A stretch of 64,000 nt of DNA from Eucalyptus grandis (lineage: Eukaryota > Streptophyta > Magnoliopsida > Myrtales > Myrtaceae), in contig NC_052614.1 in NCBI RefSeq assembly GCF_016545825.1, positions 33,016,072 through 33,080,071 of the forward strand. The letters are read 5' to 3'. The notes under the pieces are model-generated. The model had not been told where the DNA came from, searched no databases, and saw nothing but the letters and a program-made list of their open reading frames with translations. Made by a program: the position numbers and the translations under genes. Positions 1 to 11,159 of the stretch are shown here, piece after piece. Within the stretch, counting starts at the first letter, position 1; each line of letters opens with the position of its first letter.

Positions 1-683
1 TATGTTAGAAATTACACTAAAAAATCGTTAACCATGTGGTTAAATACTTCAAAATAATAGAGTTATGTCTATTTCATAGGTAAATACTTGCAAGTAGAGT
101 GACATTTCTTTCATAACTGAGAATGTTACCTACTCCATTGACATTTACTTAACCTAAATATTTTTCTTTAGATATTTAGATTGCATATGGAAAAAAATTA
201 CTAGCTAGGCAAACAGGTTGCTGAACTACTAACGGGTTGAAGGGTACTTTTTGTTGATGAAAGTGTCGACGAGGGCTGATCACCGGGTCGTGTTGGGCCA
301 AGCGTGTGCCTGGACCTTTGTTTTCTTTTTTTTGAACTCTAAAAACACAATTTTTGGAAAAAAAAAAAGTGCAAGAGTTATATTTAAAAATTGCGATATT
401 GAAAAAAAATTGCACGAAATTGAAATATAATATTTGTTTATGCAATATCAAGAACAATACAATAAACATTTAAAGTATGCGGCAATAGTATACCATAAAA
501 TTATTTAAATTTGATATTCGGAAAAATACGAACGGAGTACTAAGCCCGTCCAACTTGATCCTCGTAACCAAGACAGCGTACACAACAAAAGGGACAAGTG
601 GAATGTCCCGTAATATTCATGGCCAACCCTGCTGGCTTGAAGAAGGAATCACCGTGGGAAGCGGCCGAAGGGTCAAAAGCACG

Positions 684-821
684 TTACTTAGAAAGTACTC
701 CCGCAAGCAATTTCTCCTTTTTGCAGCTTTGGGACACCACTTTGTATGACTCAATCAAGAGTCTGGAGAATCGTTTCGCGAAGTAAGCATCCAAACCATT
801 AGGATCCGATCCGTGGATTGC
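684..821 (-). CDS. Copy A exon 6: end of KEN domain
   Basis: The exon is 138 nt: 45 codons and TAA. It reads GLDAYFAKRFSRLLIESYKV and then a lysine-rich tail ending in LSK. The match to the IRE1 C-terminus (YFASRFPRLLIEVYKV type) shows the frame is right. It is in phase 0 with exon 5. Confidence 0.88.
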   Translation of the reverse strand, partial: AIHGSDPNGLDAYFAKRFSRLLIESYKVVSQSCKKEKLLAGVLSK

Positions 822-3800
822 CTGCCAGTATCATCAAAGCAATAACAGATATGAGCCTTGTATGCATGCAGCTGTAGATATCATCACTGTTCCACAGAGA
901 GAGAGAGAGAGAGTGAGAGAGTACCTTAACTTTTTCTGGAGCATGCCTTAGATGGTTAAACTTATTTCGCACGACTCTCAATAAGTCTCTGACACAGCTA
1001 CCGTCATAGGGCATACGTCTGTGTTGACGTAGGTCGTCCATAACATCTTTATCTATTTTCTCATCCCAACTCCCATCAAAAACCGATTGCGCAATGTTCT
1101 CCAATGCATTTAGAAGATCTAAATTGCCTTTCCTAGCTTCCGATTCTACTTCATCGCTGATGTCATGAAGAAAGGTCAATCTCATCTTTGAACTCCAAAA
1201 AAATGGATGGTGAAGCACCTCCGATGTCTTTGGCCTGCTAGTCATAGAAAGTAATTTACCATTGACCAAACATGCTCAAAAAAATCAATTATACGAACGA
1301 TACTGAAGTGGGCTGACTTCTTGAGTTCAAAAGCATCGCAAATTTGGCATTCTTGCAATCTTTAAAACAATTAAAACTGCATTAACTCAATGAAAGAGTA
1401 AGCAAAATGTCTGAAAACTTCCATGCACTTCACAACTCACGAGTCCGGGATGAAGGGAATTGTTTGACTACAACAAGAACTCAGGAATTATTTACTCCAG
1501 TTACCTTAAATTAGAAATCTAATCATCAAGTCCTAAGGATTCTTATTTCATATTAAGTGTCATATGCTAAACTCTCGGAATCTTCACATGAAATCCTTTT
1601 CAGTGTATGTATAGCAAATATAATACTGCGTTAGGAATGATTGGAATTTATTTATTCATGGGTGGGTAACAAACTTATCTCCCTAATAACTAGGCCTCCC
1701 ACAATGATCATCTCCATTTGAATATCACAATTGTCAAAGGCATTTAGGCTATCACATGGTCAACCTTTTCTCCGGCTACTGTTGTTGATTGCCAAAAGAA
1801 ATGAGCGATCTACGCTTTGTTTGCTCATTAAGTAGAGCCCCACCAGTAGGACAGATATTTAAGCTGTGTTGGACGAATTTGAGGCCACCTTTAGTACTTG
1901 TGAGATTAAGTGATGTTGGAATTCAGTCAACTAGCAATGACTATAAAAATCTATCAAATGGCAGAAGGAAAATGGTGGTGATGCAAATTAAGGATGACAA
2001 TACACTCACCTCAATTTGGGATCTTGGTTTAGTAAACACGAAAACAGATCATGAGCTTCTGGTATGTCCACAAAGGAGAGGTCCATTTTGTTGCAAACAA
2101 TGTTGTGGTCACGTTCTAGATTTTCACCAAATGGATGTCTTCCACGAGTGAAGCAAAAGCACAAGACACAACCTAAACTAAACGCATCCATTGCCGGCGT
2201 TTGGCGCCCACCATGAAGCAGCAGTTCAGGTGCTCGCCATCCTGAGGTTCCACAACCTACAAGACAGACATCTAAGATCAATAGAACAATCCTCATCACT
2301 TGGACCATATATAGATAAATACGATAGATTCATTAGTCAATGAAGGGAGGCCATGGCTAGGACTATTAAATCTCCACAAACTTTACTGCAACATAAGAAG
2401 CAATACAATGCAACCTGACTTCCAACTCAACAGTCTTCTTTAAAAGAAGAGATTTCTCTAGCAAGTAAGGGTGCGCACGACAAAATTATTGTTTCTCAAT
2501 TTTTTATTTTTTTTTTTGTTACCCGAAATAGGTTTGGAACATAAATCCATTTGGTAACGTAATTTCATTCTTCCATTTTTGGAACAAATTTTTATCTCAA
2601 AAATAGATTTAGAGCAATTAGCTTTTCTATTTTTGGAACAAAAGTGAGAAATGAAAACTCTTTTCATTGTTCACTCTCGTCATCGCCCGTCGCCTATTCG
2701 TCAGTCGCCGGAAGCCTATCGATCACCACATGTTGGACACTTGCCGCTAGTCGCTAAATGCCGACCGTCAGATGTCGGATGCTGGCCGCTCGTCGCTGGA
2801 TGCTCACCGCCGCCACCGGACGCCGGATGCCTGCGCCCGATTGCCGCATGCCGCACGTTTGCGTGTCGGACGCAAGTCGTTGGACGCCAGACGCCAGACG
2901 CCGCACCCCCGCGTGTTGGACACAAGTCGTTGGATGTCGGACACCGTCTACCACCCCAGAAATAGAAATTTTATTCTATTATAAAACGAATTTCTATTCA
3001 GAAACAAAAAATTTGTATGACATCCTGGAACATCATCCGACACGTATTTCTTGTATTATTACTCTCTTTTAACTTGCGGAAACATAATCAAACATTTACG
3101 AATATTCTTGTAACAAAAAAAAATTACAAATGTAACCAATATACTTAAGCTTCTTTTATTTATACCACATTTGAGTTCACAACTTCATTACATTATAGGC
3201 AAAAGACAGAAGTCTAGGTAGGGTAGGGAAACCTATCTCCAGACTATATTGTACTTCCAAAAATCTGCCTATATACATGGCCTGATGGAAATCACGGGTT
3301 GATAACTTCTCAATCTACTACGTCTTCATCGTCCAAATCGAAGCCACACAACGGACCGATTAACTCACCGTCAAGATTCTGGTACTAAGTAACGAACCGA
3401 AAAGGAACTCACTCCATGAAACCTCCAACATCAACCTATATTATAGAACTACATTTGGTATATATTATTTCAAACTTTAGTTCAAATATATTTTCATAAA
3501 AAGTTTCATTATACATAGGGACTCCATAGCGCAAGGGTTGAGGAGTGCCCATCCTATACGTTTGAAAAATAAAAGGAATGAGCCAAAAGCTCAGTAAATG
3601 AAATCTCTAATTTTAAGTAAAAAAATCATCTTGCCACTTCACTTGGAATATACAAAATAAATGCATAAACATCCAGTAAGTGTGATAAAACATAAGTAGA
3701 CTTTACTTTTCCCATTTTCATTTATCACAGAAATTGACAACCAACAAAACGTCCATTTAGACTCATGCATATATATGCCATGTTTCACATAAATAAACAA

Positions 3801-6800
3801 TTTAAGTCATATTTAGTTCTACACATGGCAATGCATTTTATTCATTAATGTTTCCTCCTCTCAAACACTCTCGGAGCATCTCGACTCACGGGACATCCCA
3901 ATCACTGGGGAATCTCAACTTTGAGGTATTTTGCAAACTTCCACTACAAGGTATCCTACTATAAGGGCATCTAAGGGCATCTCGACTCCCGAGGCATCTT
4001 GAAATACTCCCCGGGGCATCCCAACCACTAGAGTATCTCGCAAACTTCCACCATAGGGCATCGTCACTTACCGCTATATGGGTGATGAAATTACATTAAT
4101 GTCATTCAAGCCATGTAGAGGTATAACACACATATCTCAACTGGTTTAATGCATTAGTCAAATAACTACATATGAAGTAAGATACAATCATATTATGATC
4201 GTTAAAGTCTAGACATTCAAATGAATATATTCTGAGTCTGAACATTGAGCAAGTTATGGACATTAAAATCTGGTAAATCAAATGGGTATATTTCTTAAGT
4301 ATGAACATTGAGCAAATTCTGGACATTAAAATTTGGTAAATCAAACGGGTATATTTAGAGTCCGAACATTGAGCAGATTTTGGACATTAAAATCTAGTAA
4401 ATCAAATGGGTAAATTCTAAGTTTGGACAAACAAATACATTCTAATCGTAAAGTCTGAACAATCAAAATAGTAAATTTTGACTTGATAAAAGCTAATAGA
4501 ATAAAAGAACAGATCCAACGATAAACAGATTTACAAATGGACAGATTGAGCAATGGATAGGATCAACAAATGAACGGATTCAACGAGGAGTAGATTCATA
4601 TTCAGTAAAATCTGTCTGAACCGATAAATAGACTTATCACCGAACAGATTTACAAGTTGGCAGATTCGGCAAATGAACAAACTCTCCAATGAACATATTC
4701 AAGCAATTCACAAATGGACATATTTATCACAGGAAATTCCAGTAGAAACAAGTGAAGCAAACAAATTCTGACTAGTAGAATTCTAACAAAACAAACATGC
4801 AATGGGTTATCAAGATAAATATAACAGAATGACCAGATTCTAATTACTCAGATTGAGGCAAAAATAGGCAAAACGAATATACAATGGTTTATCAAAACAA
4901 ATATAGCAGAATGACCATATTCTAACTACTTAGAATGAGACAAAACGAACATGTAATGAGTTATCAAGCTAAATATTGTAGAATGATCATGTTTTGACTA
5001 CCAAGAACCACATAGAACCACACAAGATGAACCGGGATAAATCAAAGCAAAGCAGAATAAACTTGCAAGAAATTGTCAAGGTCACGTAATAACCATCATA
5101 CTCACATCAAGACTTCACATCTCACTCAATCAACCAAGTTAGAAGTAACTAAGTAGATTTAAGCTAACTTAACACTAGAAATTTCACTTACCTCGACACA
5201 ACCACAAATCTCAAGCTACCAATTGCCTTTTCTACCTTAATTACTCTTGAATATGAAGTCTGCTCTCCAAATTCTTGGATTGAAAAGCGGAATTAACACA
5301 TTCAGCTTCTATTTGAGTTTTTGGAGGAACGAAAATGAGTTTTTTTGGCAAGATAGAATGAGTTTTGTTAAAATTAATTAAGATAATTTGATTTCTTGCA
5401 ATGTTAGGTGTAAATTTACATGTTAATCTTCAATTTAATGTGGCACAAATGCAAGACAAGGCCCTTGCATGTGGCAAGGGAAATTAAAGAAGAAAATGAG
5501 TCATTTGAAATAATCATCACTTAATTTAGGTGTAAAAGAAATCACATGGTCATGCAAAGCTTCGTACGAGGACATATGGCAATTCTAATTTTACTTAATA
5601 AATTTTGTAAGGGAAAATGTAAAAAGCAGAACGTAATCTTCTTCTTCTAGTACTATTAACACAAATTATTCACTATTATTATCAATTAATTAAAACTTAC
5701 ATAATTAATAACAACAATGAACTAGTAAGACGATAGTAATTTAATTAATACCATTTTATTATTAGCACACGCATAATATGATTCACATGTCGAACCCGAA
5801 ACGATTTACATTTACGAAAATTACCCGCCGCATCCCATGAAATTTACGTTTCGATTAAATTTTCCGCATGTTTGTCCGAATACTAAGGCAAATAATACTT
5901 AACTTAAAATTTAAGTATTATTATCACATACGGGAATTTCTGAATATTACATAATTTCAAATACAGAAATCCGGATGTAACATTTTGAATAGTTGTCAAA
6001 CGCGTTTCTTTGCTCAGAAACTTGTTAAAGGAACAGAAATTCAGAAATCAATATTTTGTTCTAGAAATTTTGTCATGCTGCCCTAAATTGCCAAAGGTGT
6101 CAAAATGGGTCTTAAATTCATATATGACACATTTAAATCATAAATTGGTCATATATGGTTCACATACATGTTGAAGAGATTAATTTAATGGGTGTTAAAT
6201 GGGTTGGACTTAAAAACCCATTTCCAACCCAAACCTCACACTCTCTCTTCCCCCTTTAAATTTATAACAAGTTTTTTTGTTGATAAAAATTGAAATTAGA
6301 ATTATTTTTTATATTTATTTTTTTTTTTCTTTTTTCTTTCCTTTTTCTTTTTCTTTCTTCTTCCTCCTTCCTTAGCCGTGTGGCCGGCACGAAGACCGGC
6401 CAAGCAAGGCTCGAGCTTGTTGGCCCCTGAGGTCACCGACAACTGGCAAGGCTCGAGCTCGCTCTTTCTTTCTTTCTTTCTTCTTCTTCCTTCCTTAGTT
6501 GATGGTGGGTGACCGGCCAGCGAGGCTCGAGCTCGCCGGCCCCTAAGGTCTCTTACGACTGGCAAGGCTCGAGCTTGCTGGATCTGGTGAGACTCGAGCC
6601 CATCGGTGTCGAGTGAGCTCGATCTCACTAATCTAGCAAGGCCGAGGCCTCGCTGATGATGGGCAAGGCTTGAGCCTCGTCGATCTGGCGAAACTCGAGC
6701 TTGCTGTTGACTGGCGAGGTGGAGGCCTCGTCGACGTCTGGCAAGGCTCGAGCCTCGACGATCTAGCGAGACCCATGTTAGGTGAGCTTGATCTCGTCGA

Positions 6801-9800
6801 CGACTAGCGAGGCTAAAGCTTGGTGGCGTTAGGAGAGCTCGAGCTCGCCTATGGCCGGTAGCTGGCCGTTGTAGTAGCCGACGGCCTAGTCGAAGAAGAA
6901 GAAAAAGAAAAAGGTAAAAGAAAAGAGAAAAAACAATTAAAAATTATATTTTAAAAATAAAATAAAAATAATAAAAATTTGATTTTTAAAAAATAAAAAT
7001 AATTAAAATTTTGACTTTTTAAAATAAATTTTAAGAAATATTATAAAATTGTCCATTAAATTTATATTTTATTAAAGTGTTTTAGCAATACCATTTTTTT
7101 TTTTTGTAAATATCATAAGAAATAAGTTTTCTTAGTTTTAGTTAAATATTTTTCACATTTTTTATTTTATTTACTATTTTTATTGTTTAATTTACTTTTT
7201 AAATTTTTGATGTGAAATTTTTATTCAAGTAACATCTATGAAGAACTTAAAGTGAATTAAATGGGTGGGAGTGGATTAACCTAAATTGATTTAAATATCA
7301 ATGTGTTTCGATAATATGGGTTGAGTCGAGTAAGGATTGTATATTGGTCGGGTTAAGTATGGGTCATCAAATTTACCTTGCATGAAAATGAATCAAAATG
7401 GGTTAAATGAGTCAATATGGGTCGGACCATTTTCAACCTGACTCGCCCATTTGAGAGCCTTTTACCATTGTATGGATTCAAATTATGCATGGATCAATCT
7501 TGAGGAAAAGAAGATTAAAGAACTGGATAAAGCTGTCATGAGCACTTACCGGTGGCATGATATCCCAAGGAAGATTTGTCTTTAGGAAGGCATTTGCTAA
7601 TGCCCATATCAGATAGCTGAGCACAAAATGGTCGATTCTTAGTAATCAAGACATTTTGAGGCTTTAAGTCCCGATGGATTATTCTCAAGTCATGCAAATG
7701 GCTGAGTCCTGATACCACATTTCTGTATCATAATATAGAGAAGACATCATGACTTAAATCAACAATGTATTTGGAACCAAGTAGCATCCGGGCCACTTGA
7801 AGGCATCATATACATATACTAAGCCATATCTTATTCAAAAATAATGAATTTCTTTAACACACTAAGACCCAATAAGGATGTCAGAAGTACACTGGAGAAA
7901 AAACTGTTATAGGTTCTTTACATAAACTCTACAATGAAAAACTTGGTATAGAATATGATCGCCGTATCAATCACATGAACATTTACCGATTTGAGTGCGT
8001 GAGGATCCTACAGCATTCGCAAATCAAAAGGAAAGAAGGCATACTGTTTTTACCAAGATGGGAAAATCAATGGAATTATTACTAGGTAATTGATGATACC
8101 TAATTGATTTCCATGGAAAGAAAACTGAGAATTTAGCCTTGATGGTGAGATTGAACTTAACGGACTCTAGAAAGGAAGCTGCAAGGTTCAAAACTTAGCC
8201 CACGATGGTGATTGCATTGGGCTCACCACAGTCAAGGTAGTGACCTAATAATTCCCCTATCATGCATCACTTGGAAGTTTTTGCAGGAGCAGCTATTAAG
8301 TCCTTCAACTAGCACCTGATACCCACATAAGCCAGCAAAAAGAGTACATGAAGCTAGTGATCTCTATGAGATGCTTCTGAGTCATGTAAAACATATGTAA
8401 GCAAGCTCACTACAAATACAAATATGTGACAGTTGATTTTAGGAGTGCCGCAATAAGATACTGCAGTTATCTCTCTATTCATACCCTTTTGGCAAATCAA
8501 AACATAAAAATTACCTCATCAGCTTCTGTAACAAAGGTGAGGGATGACCATCTGCCCGCCACAAGTCAACATCTTGCATCATACCCCTAACAGAATCCAA
8601 TTTGATTTTATAATCATCCGTTGATGCTGGATCACCGGGGAACGCAGAGTTATTTGAAGAATCTGAATGTACTTGAATTAAATCGTCTAAGCTACAAGCA
8701 CAGCGCTCCAGAGCAAGATACACGAAATCCGGGTCATACTCCACTCCATGATAACGAACGATATTTTTATGTTGGTCAGATGCCAACAAAATCTGAATCT
8801 CGTTGGAAGCAACATCACAATGGGCCCGAACAAGGCGTTTCACTGCAACAGGTCTACCTTCATAGATGCCCTCAAGGACAATGGTCCCATTACTTCCTTT
8901 AGCTATTTCTTTTCTTGATACGTGGATTTTACCAATTTTACGCCATTCAGTGCCACCATTAGAAAGGCTATCCTTTCTGCCAAAACTTCCATATTTGATT
9001 TTCTTCTTGTGATCTCTTGATAAAGTGCCTACATATACGTCGAAAAACAAAACCATGAGACTTTATATGAAACAGATTAAAACGAACAATACCTCAAGTG
9101 AATTAATCAAGGGACAATGTGGTATCAAAGCAACAACCCCTCTAGTAGCTGTGTGATTTGAGGATGAACTATTCGGAAACTGGCAGGCCTATAACGACCC
9201 AGTTCGACAAGGGTAGGGAGTAATTGTCGGGATGAGAAACAACTTAATATGGGGTGGGTCAAAGCAAGAATACTTTGAGTGAATTAATTCAGGGTATCAC
9301 CCCTAAGATAAACATGGATGAAATTTGAAATGACGTCCACAACATTGGTACATGAGATTGAATTTAAATTGATGCTTATGTGTGTACTGATGTAACTGTC
9401 CATCTCCAAAGTCAGCCCACCAAGAAAGAAAGTTCACTAATCAAGTGAACTCATGTGCAAGCAGCAATTTGTGCGAGTTTATTGTTTGCCTCAATCTTTG
9501 CATGTGATAGGTTGCATTTGGATTGAATTGACAAGTTATAGTACTTTGATTTAAAGCTTTATATAACAGAAAAAGCATTCACTTTAATTTCCGTGAACGC
9601 AAGGGTATACGCCTATGTCCAGTCTCCAAAAATTTAGGTGTGAGTTCTAGCTTCTGTGTTTCACATGACTCTTTTCATTTGTGATATGATGGAATAGAGA
9701 GAGCTATGGCTTTTCTAGATTTGAATGTCACACTTAAAAAGCATTTGTTTGTTCCTACTTTTCAAAGAACTATTAGTTATCATTCACCGATTCCTAAACT

Positions 9801-10691
9801 GCTCTCTTCCTATTAATTCCTGCCTATTTTGTGTTGTTAGTTACTATAGGAAATCTAAGCGTCCTACCTATATGCCTACTCTCAAAGTAAGAATTAGAAG
9901 ACAAATTAAGCGTGCTGCATGAGCTTCAACATATGAGGAATTTGGAGAGGCACATTACCTTGTGGAACCTTGGTATTGGGTTCTTCCACTTTTGCATTCG
10001 CTAGGCGTAGCATGTTAGTCAAATCTTTAGATACAAGGTCTGGTTGGCGGATGACGCGGATGAGATGACTCAAACTCCGCGGCAGAAGGTAAGAATCAAC
10101 CGCATGAGATTGAGGGCGTCGTGGCCAGAATGAAAAGTCCCTCTGAGGGTTCATGTTTTGAGGAGGAAGAGACTGATTGGGCAAATTTGTCTTTGGCAAA
10201 GGAAGAAAGGCTGATGACCTTGCATTTACAGTGCTCATGACACCAGAGCTCGGGTCCGGCCGGGCAACGGGTAAAGTCACCGTCCAATCATCTTCATTGT
10301 TCACAGTCTCAGGCAATGGAAGAAAAGCCGATGAACTTGGAGCTACAGTGCTTATGACATCAGAGGTTAGGTCCGGCAAGGCAGCGAATGAAGTCACTAT
10401 ACAATCATCTTCATCGTTCGGAGTCGCACGCAGATGCGGACCCCCTTCAAGGTAGCGTTGCCTGTTGCTTGATTTCGCCGGTCTTTTACCCTTCCACGCA
10501 GTGAGGGCTTTTGATCTCACTTGGCTATCGACGTTTTCACAGCCCTGAATCCCATATCCTGCAACTCCAGCAAGGTGCGCCCTGATCCTCGTCGTGTCTC
10601 CACTATACTCATACCCACAGAAATTACAAACCCACTTCTCGTTGGGAAGGATGTGTACATGCATGCGAAAGGAGTCCTCCTCTCTGGACAT
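684..10691 (-). CDS. BED zinc finger - IRE1-type kinase - KEN endoribonuclease fusion protein (copy A), six exons
   Basis: Exons (minus strand) are 10691-9959, 9028-8515, 7722-7550, 2256-2010, 1234-925 and 821-684. All introns begin GT and end AG, the phases agree, and together they give 704 residues. Residues 20-51 form a BED-type finger (C22, C25, H39, C51). Residues about 92-169 hold two 39-residue linker repeats. The kinase runs from about 280 to 560, with glycine loop near 289, VAVK Lys308, HRD Asp434 and DMG 454-456 (plant IRE1 also has DMG). The KEN RNase domain is about 560-704, with Tyr632, Arg645, Asn646 and His650 matching the RNase residues known from IRE1. No signal peptide or membrane helix is visible, so I infer a soluble nuclear or cytosolic protein. 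The first ATG after the upstream stop is 10691. Intron 3 (5.3 kb) is swollen by repeats. Expression is unknown. Confidence 0.85.
925..1234 (-). CDS. Copy A exon 5: KEN RNase domain, main part
   Basis: The exon is 310 nt and reads PKTSEVLHHPFFW through KEKVK-type sequence into the donor AAG|GTACTC. It contains MPYDGSCVRDLL and RVVRNKFNH, the core of the KEN nuclease, with the Tyr, Arg-Asn and His positions kept. Just inside the next intron is a GA/CT-rich tract. Confidence 0.9.
2010..2256 (-). CDS. Copy A exon 4: kinase C-lobe
   Basis: The exon is 247 nt (2+243+2). It begins with GCGTSGWRAPE, the IRE1-type APE region, continues with AMDAFSLGCVL and GRHPFGE, and ends in LLNQDPKLR, which joins the KEN domain. 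It lies 5.3 kb from exon 3 because of inserted repeats. Confidence 0.88.
3018..5982 (-). mobile_element. LTR-like block (possible solo Gypsy-type LTR)
   Basis: On the minus strand it begins TGTTACATCCGGATTTCTG and ends CCAGGATGTCA, a style typical of plant Gypsy-type LTRs. No protein-coding domain is visible over almost 3 kb. Flanking 5-mers do not match, so insertion as a solo LTR is an inference. Internal short-period repeats are listed separately. Confidence 0.45.
4130..5000. repeat. Imperfect tandem repeats inside the LTR-like block
   Basis: Between about 4190 and 4440 a unit of about 75 bp recurs, marked by GAACATTGAGCA and GGACATTAAAATCTGGTAAAT. Between about 4780 and 5000 another unit of about 75 to 80 bp, marked by GGTTATCAAG and CAGAATGACCA, recurs three times. 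Just to the left (3880-4070) GGCATCTCGACT-like words also recur. Confidence 0.6.
6096..7464. mobile_element. Terminal-inverted-repeat element with GC-rich core, in intron 3
   Basis: The left end AAAGGTGTCAAAATGGG and the right end (minus strand AAAGGCTCTCAAATGGGC) are similar inverted ends. The core (about 6360-6890) is a run of GGCAAGGCTCGAGC-type repeats flanked by CT-rich and AT-rich DNA. Block C keeps only the right-hand 110 bases (36476-36590), so the element was there before A and C separated and was mostly lost from C. Confidence 0.5.
7550..7722 (-). CDS. Copy A exon 3: kinase catalytic and activation loops
   Basis: The exon is 173 nt (1+171+1). It codes NVVSGLSHLHD, the catalytic loop IIHRDLKPQN, then LSDMGISK and the start of the activation segment KDKSSLGYHATG. 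All residues needed for phosphotransfer are present. Confidence 0.9.
7723..8514. other. Intron 2 of copy A kinase gene
   Basis: This non-coding stretch separates exons 3 and 2. It is matched closely by 36841-37681 in block C, including many shared single-copy words, so it is ancestral intron rather than recent insertion. No ORF or RNA gene was recognised. Confidence 0.7.
8515..9028 (-). CDS. Copy A exon 2: kinase N-lobe
   Basis: The exon begins in phase with exon 1 (G|GC) and carries the kinase N-lobe: EIAKGSNGTIVLEG glycine loop, VAVKRL with the ATP-binding lysine, NEIQIL with the helix-C glutamate, and the hinge segment VYLALERC. These match plant IRE1 closely. The insert after the hinge is Ser/Asp-rich, also as in IRE1. 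It ends at ATG AG|GTAATT, and exon 3 supplies the last base of an arginine codon. Confidence 0.9.
9959..10691 (-). CDS. Copy A exon 1: BED finger and repeated linker
   Basis: The exon codes 244 residues plus one base and ends at CAA G|GTAATG. The finger resembles those of hAT-type transposases and BED-NLR immune receptors (W-x-C-x2-C, then RIRAHLAG, then a last Cys). The basic stretch at residues 67-79 (KGKRPAKSSNRQR) could be a nuclear localisation signal. Two 117-nt units (10194-10310 and 10311-10427) make a tandem repeat, each coding an acidic start followed by a Ser/Pro-rich segment ending AFLPLP. Confidence 0.85.
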
Positions 10692-10943
10692 TTCCCCTGC
10701 ATCCCACAGAAGAGTAAACAGATGTTTCAAGGAAGACCTTGGATCCTATCAGGAGTTTCAATCAATCCGTTCTTTTTTTGATTTATCGGACAAGTTTGCA
10801 GGATACTTCTTCGGAAAGAAAAGAGATGAATCTTCATCCAAGAAGACGAAGAGGAAAGGAAATGGCGACTCCAGCTGTCCAAATGGCGTTAGAAGAAAGC
10901 AAAGACATTCCTAAGAAGCGAGTAAATAATCGGTGGGTCTGAC

Positions 10944-10991
10944 TTTCCACGTGAGCAATGGACAAGTCCACTCATTTCGTGCCACGTGGAT
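10944..10991. promoter_or_regulatory. Paired G-boxes in the shared promoter, block A
   Basis: Two CCACGTG words (10948 and 10981) lie about 33 bases apart between the divergent kinase gene and thioesterase pseudogene. Block C keeps both in the same spacing (about 38,911 and 38,946) although flanking DNA has changed. CACGTG is a bZIP/bHLH binding core. Control by stress bZIP factors is only an inference. Confidence 0.5.
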
Positions 10992-11159
10992 CGACGACCC
11001 GGCCAGTCAGAATTTTTGAAACTCCCCCTCGTGCCTCTCTCTCTCCGTTACTTCTCCGTTGGCTCGTCATGTTATCTCTGCGCGCGCTCTGTCTCTCTCT
11101 GCCTCTTCGTTTCCCGACTTCTCCTCCTTCCCTCCAACGAGCTCGACTTCAACCTTCCG

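Larger units (their letters stand above)
2468..6084. mobile_element. Inverted-repeat element (MITE-like), split by an LTR block
   Basis: The left end AGGGTGCGCACGACAAAATT pairs with the right end, read on the minus strand as AGGGCAGCATGACAAAATTT. The interior has long T-runs and a GC-rich low-complexity part (2680-2960) that yields overlapping ORFs which I regard as chance. The element is cut at 3017/5983 by an LTR-like block. It lies in intron 3 of the copy A kinase gene. I see no clear target duplication. Confidence 0.55.

Noticed and set aside
1789..2151. 120-codon plus-strand ORF over kinase exon 4
   Set aside because: It is antisense to the exon; the minus-strand frame carries the kinase motifs and splice signals.
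2651..3072. Overlapping ORFs rich in repeated CRTP/SDVG-type words
   Set aside because: Short-period GC-rich repeat inside an inverted-repeat element; both strands are open.
6302..6628. Lysine/glutamate-rich ORF of 108 codons
   Set aside because: It comes from a CT-rich tract and a GC-rich repeated core, not from a gene.
7550..7722. Calling the kinase inactive because of DMG in place of DFG
   Set aside because: Plant IRE1 kinases normally have DMG here, and the aspartate is kept.
684..10691. Calling copy A a canonical IRE1
   Set aside because: No signal peptide, lumenal domain or membrane segment precedes the kinase; the first exon codes a BED finger and splices in phase.
10517..10942. Plus- and minus-strand ORFs overlapping the BED exon and the kinase promoter
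   Set aside because: Shadows of the BED exon and of the 5' region; the paralogue in block C does not keep them open.
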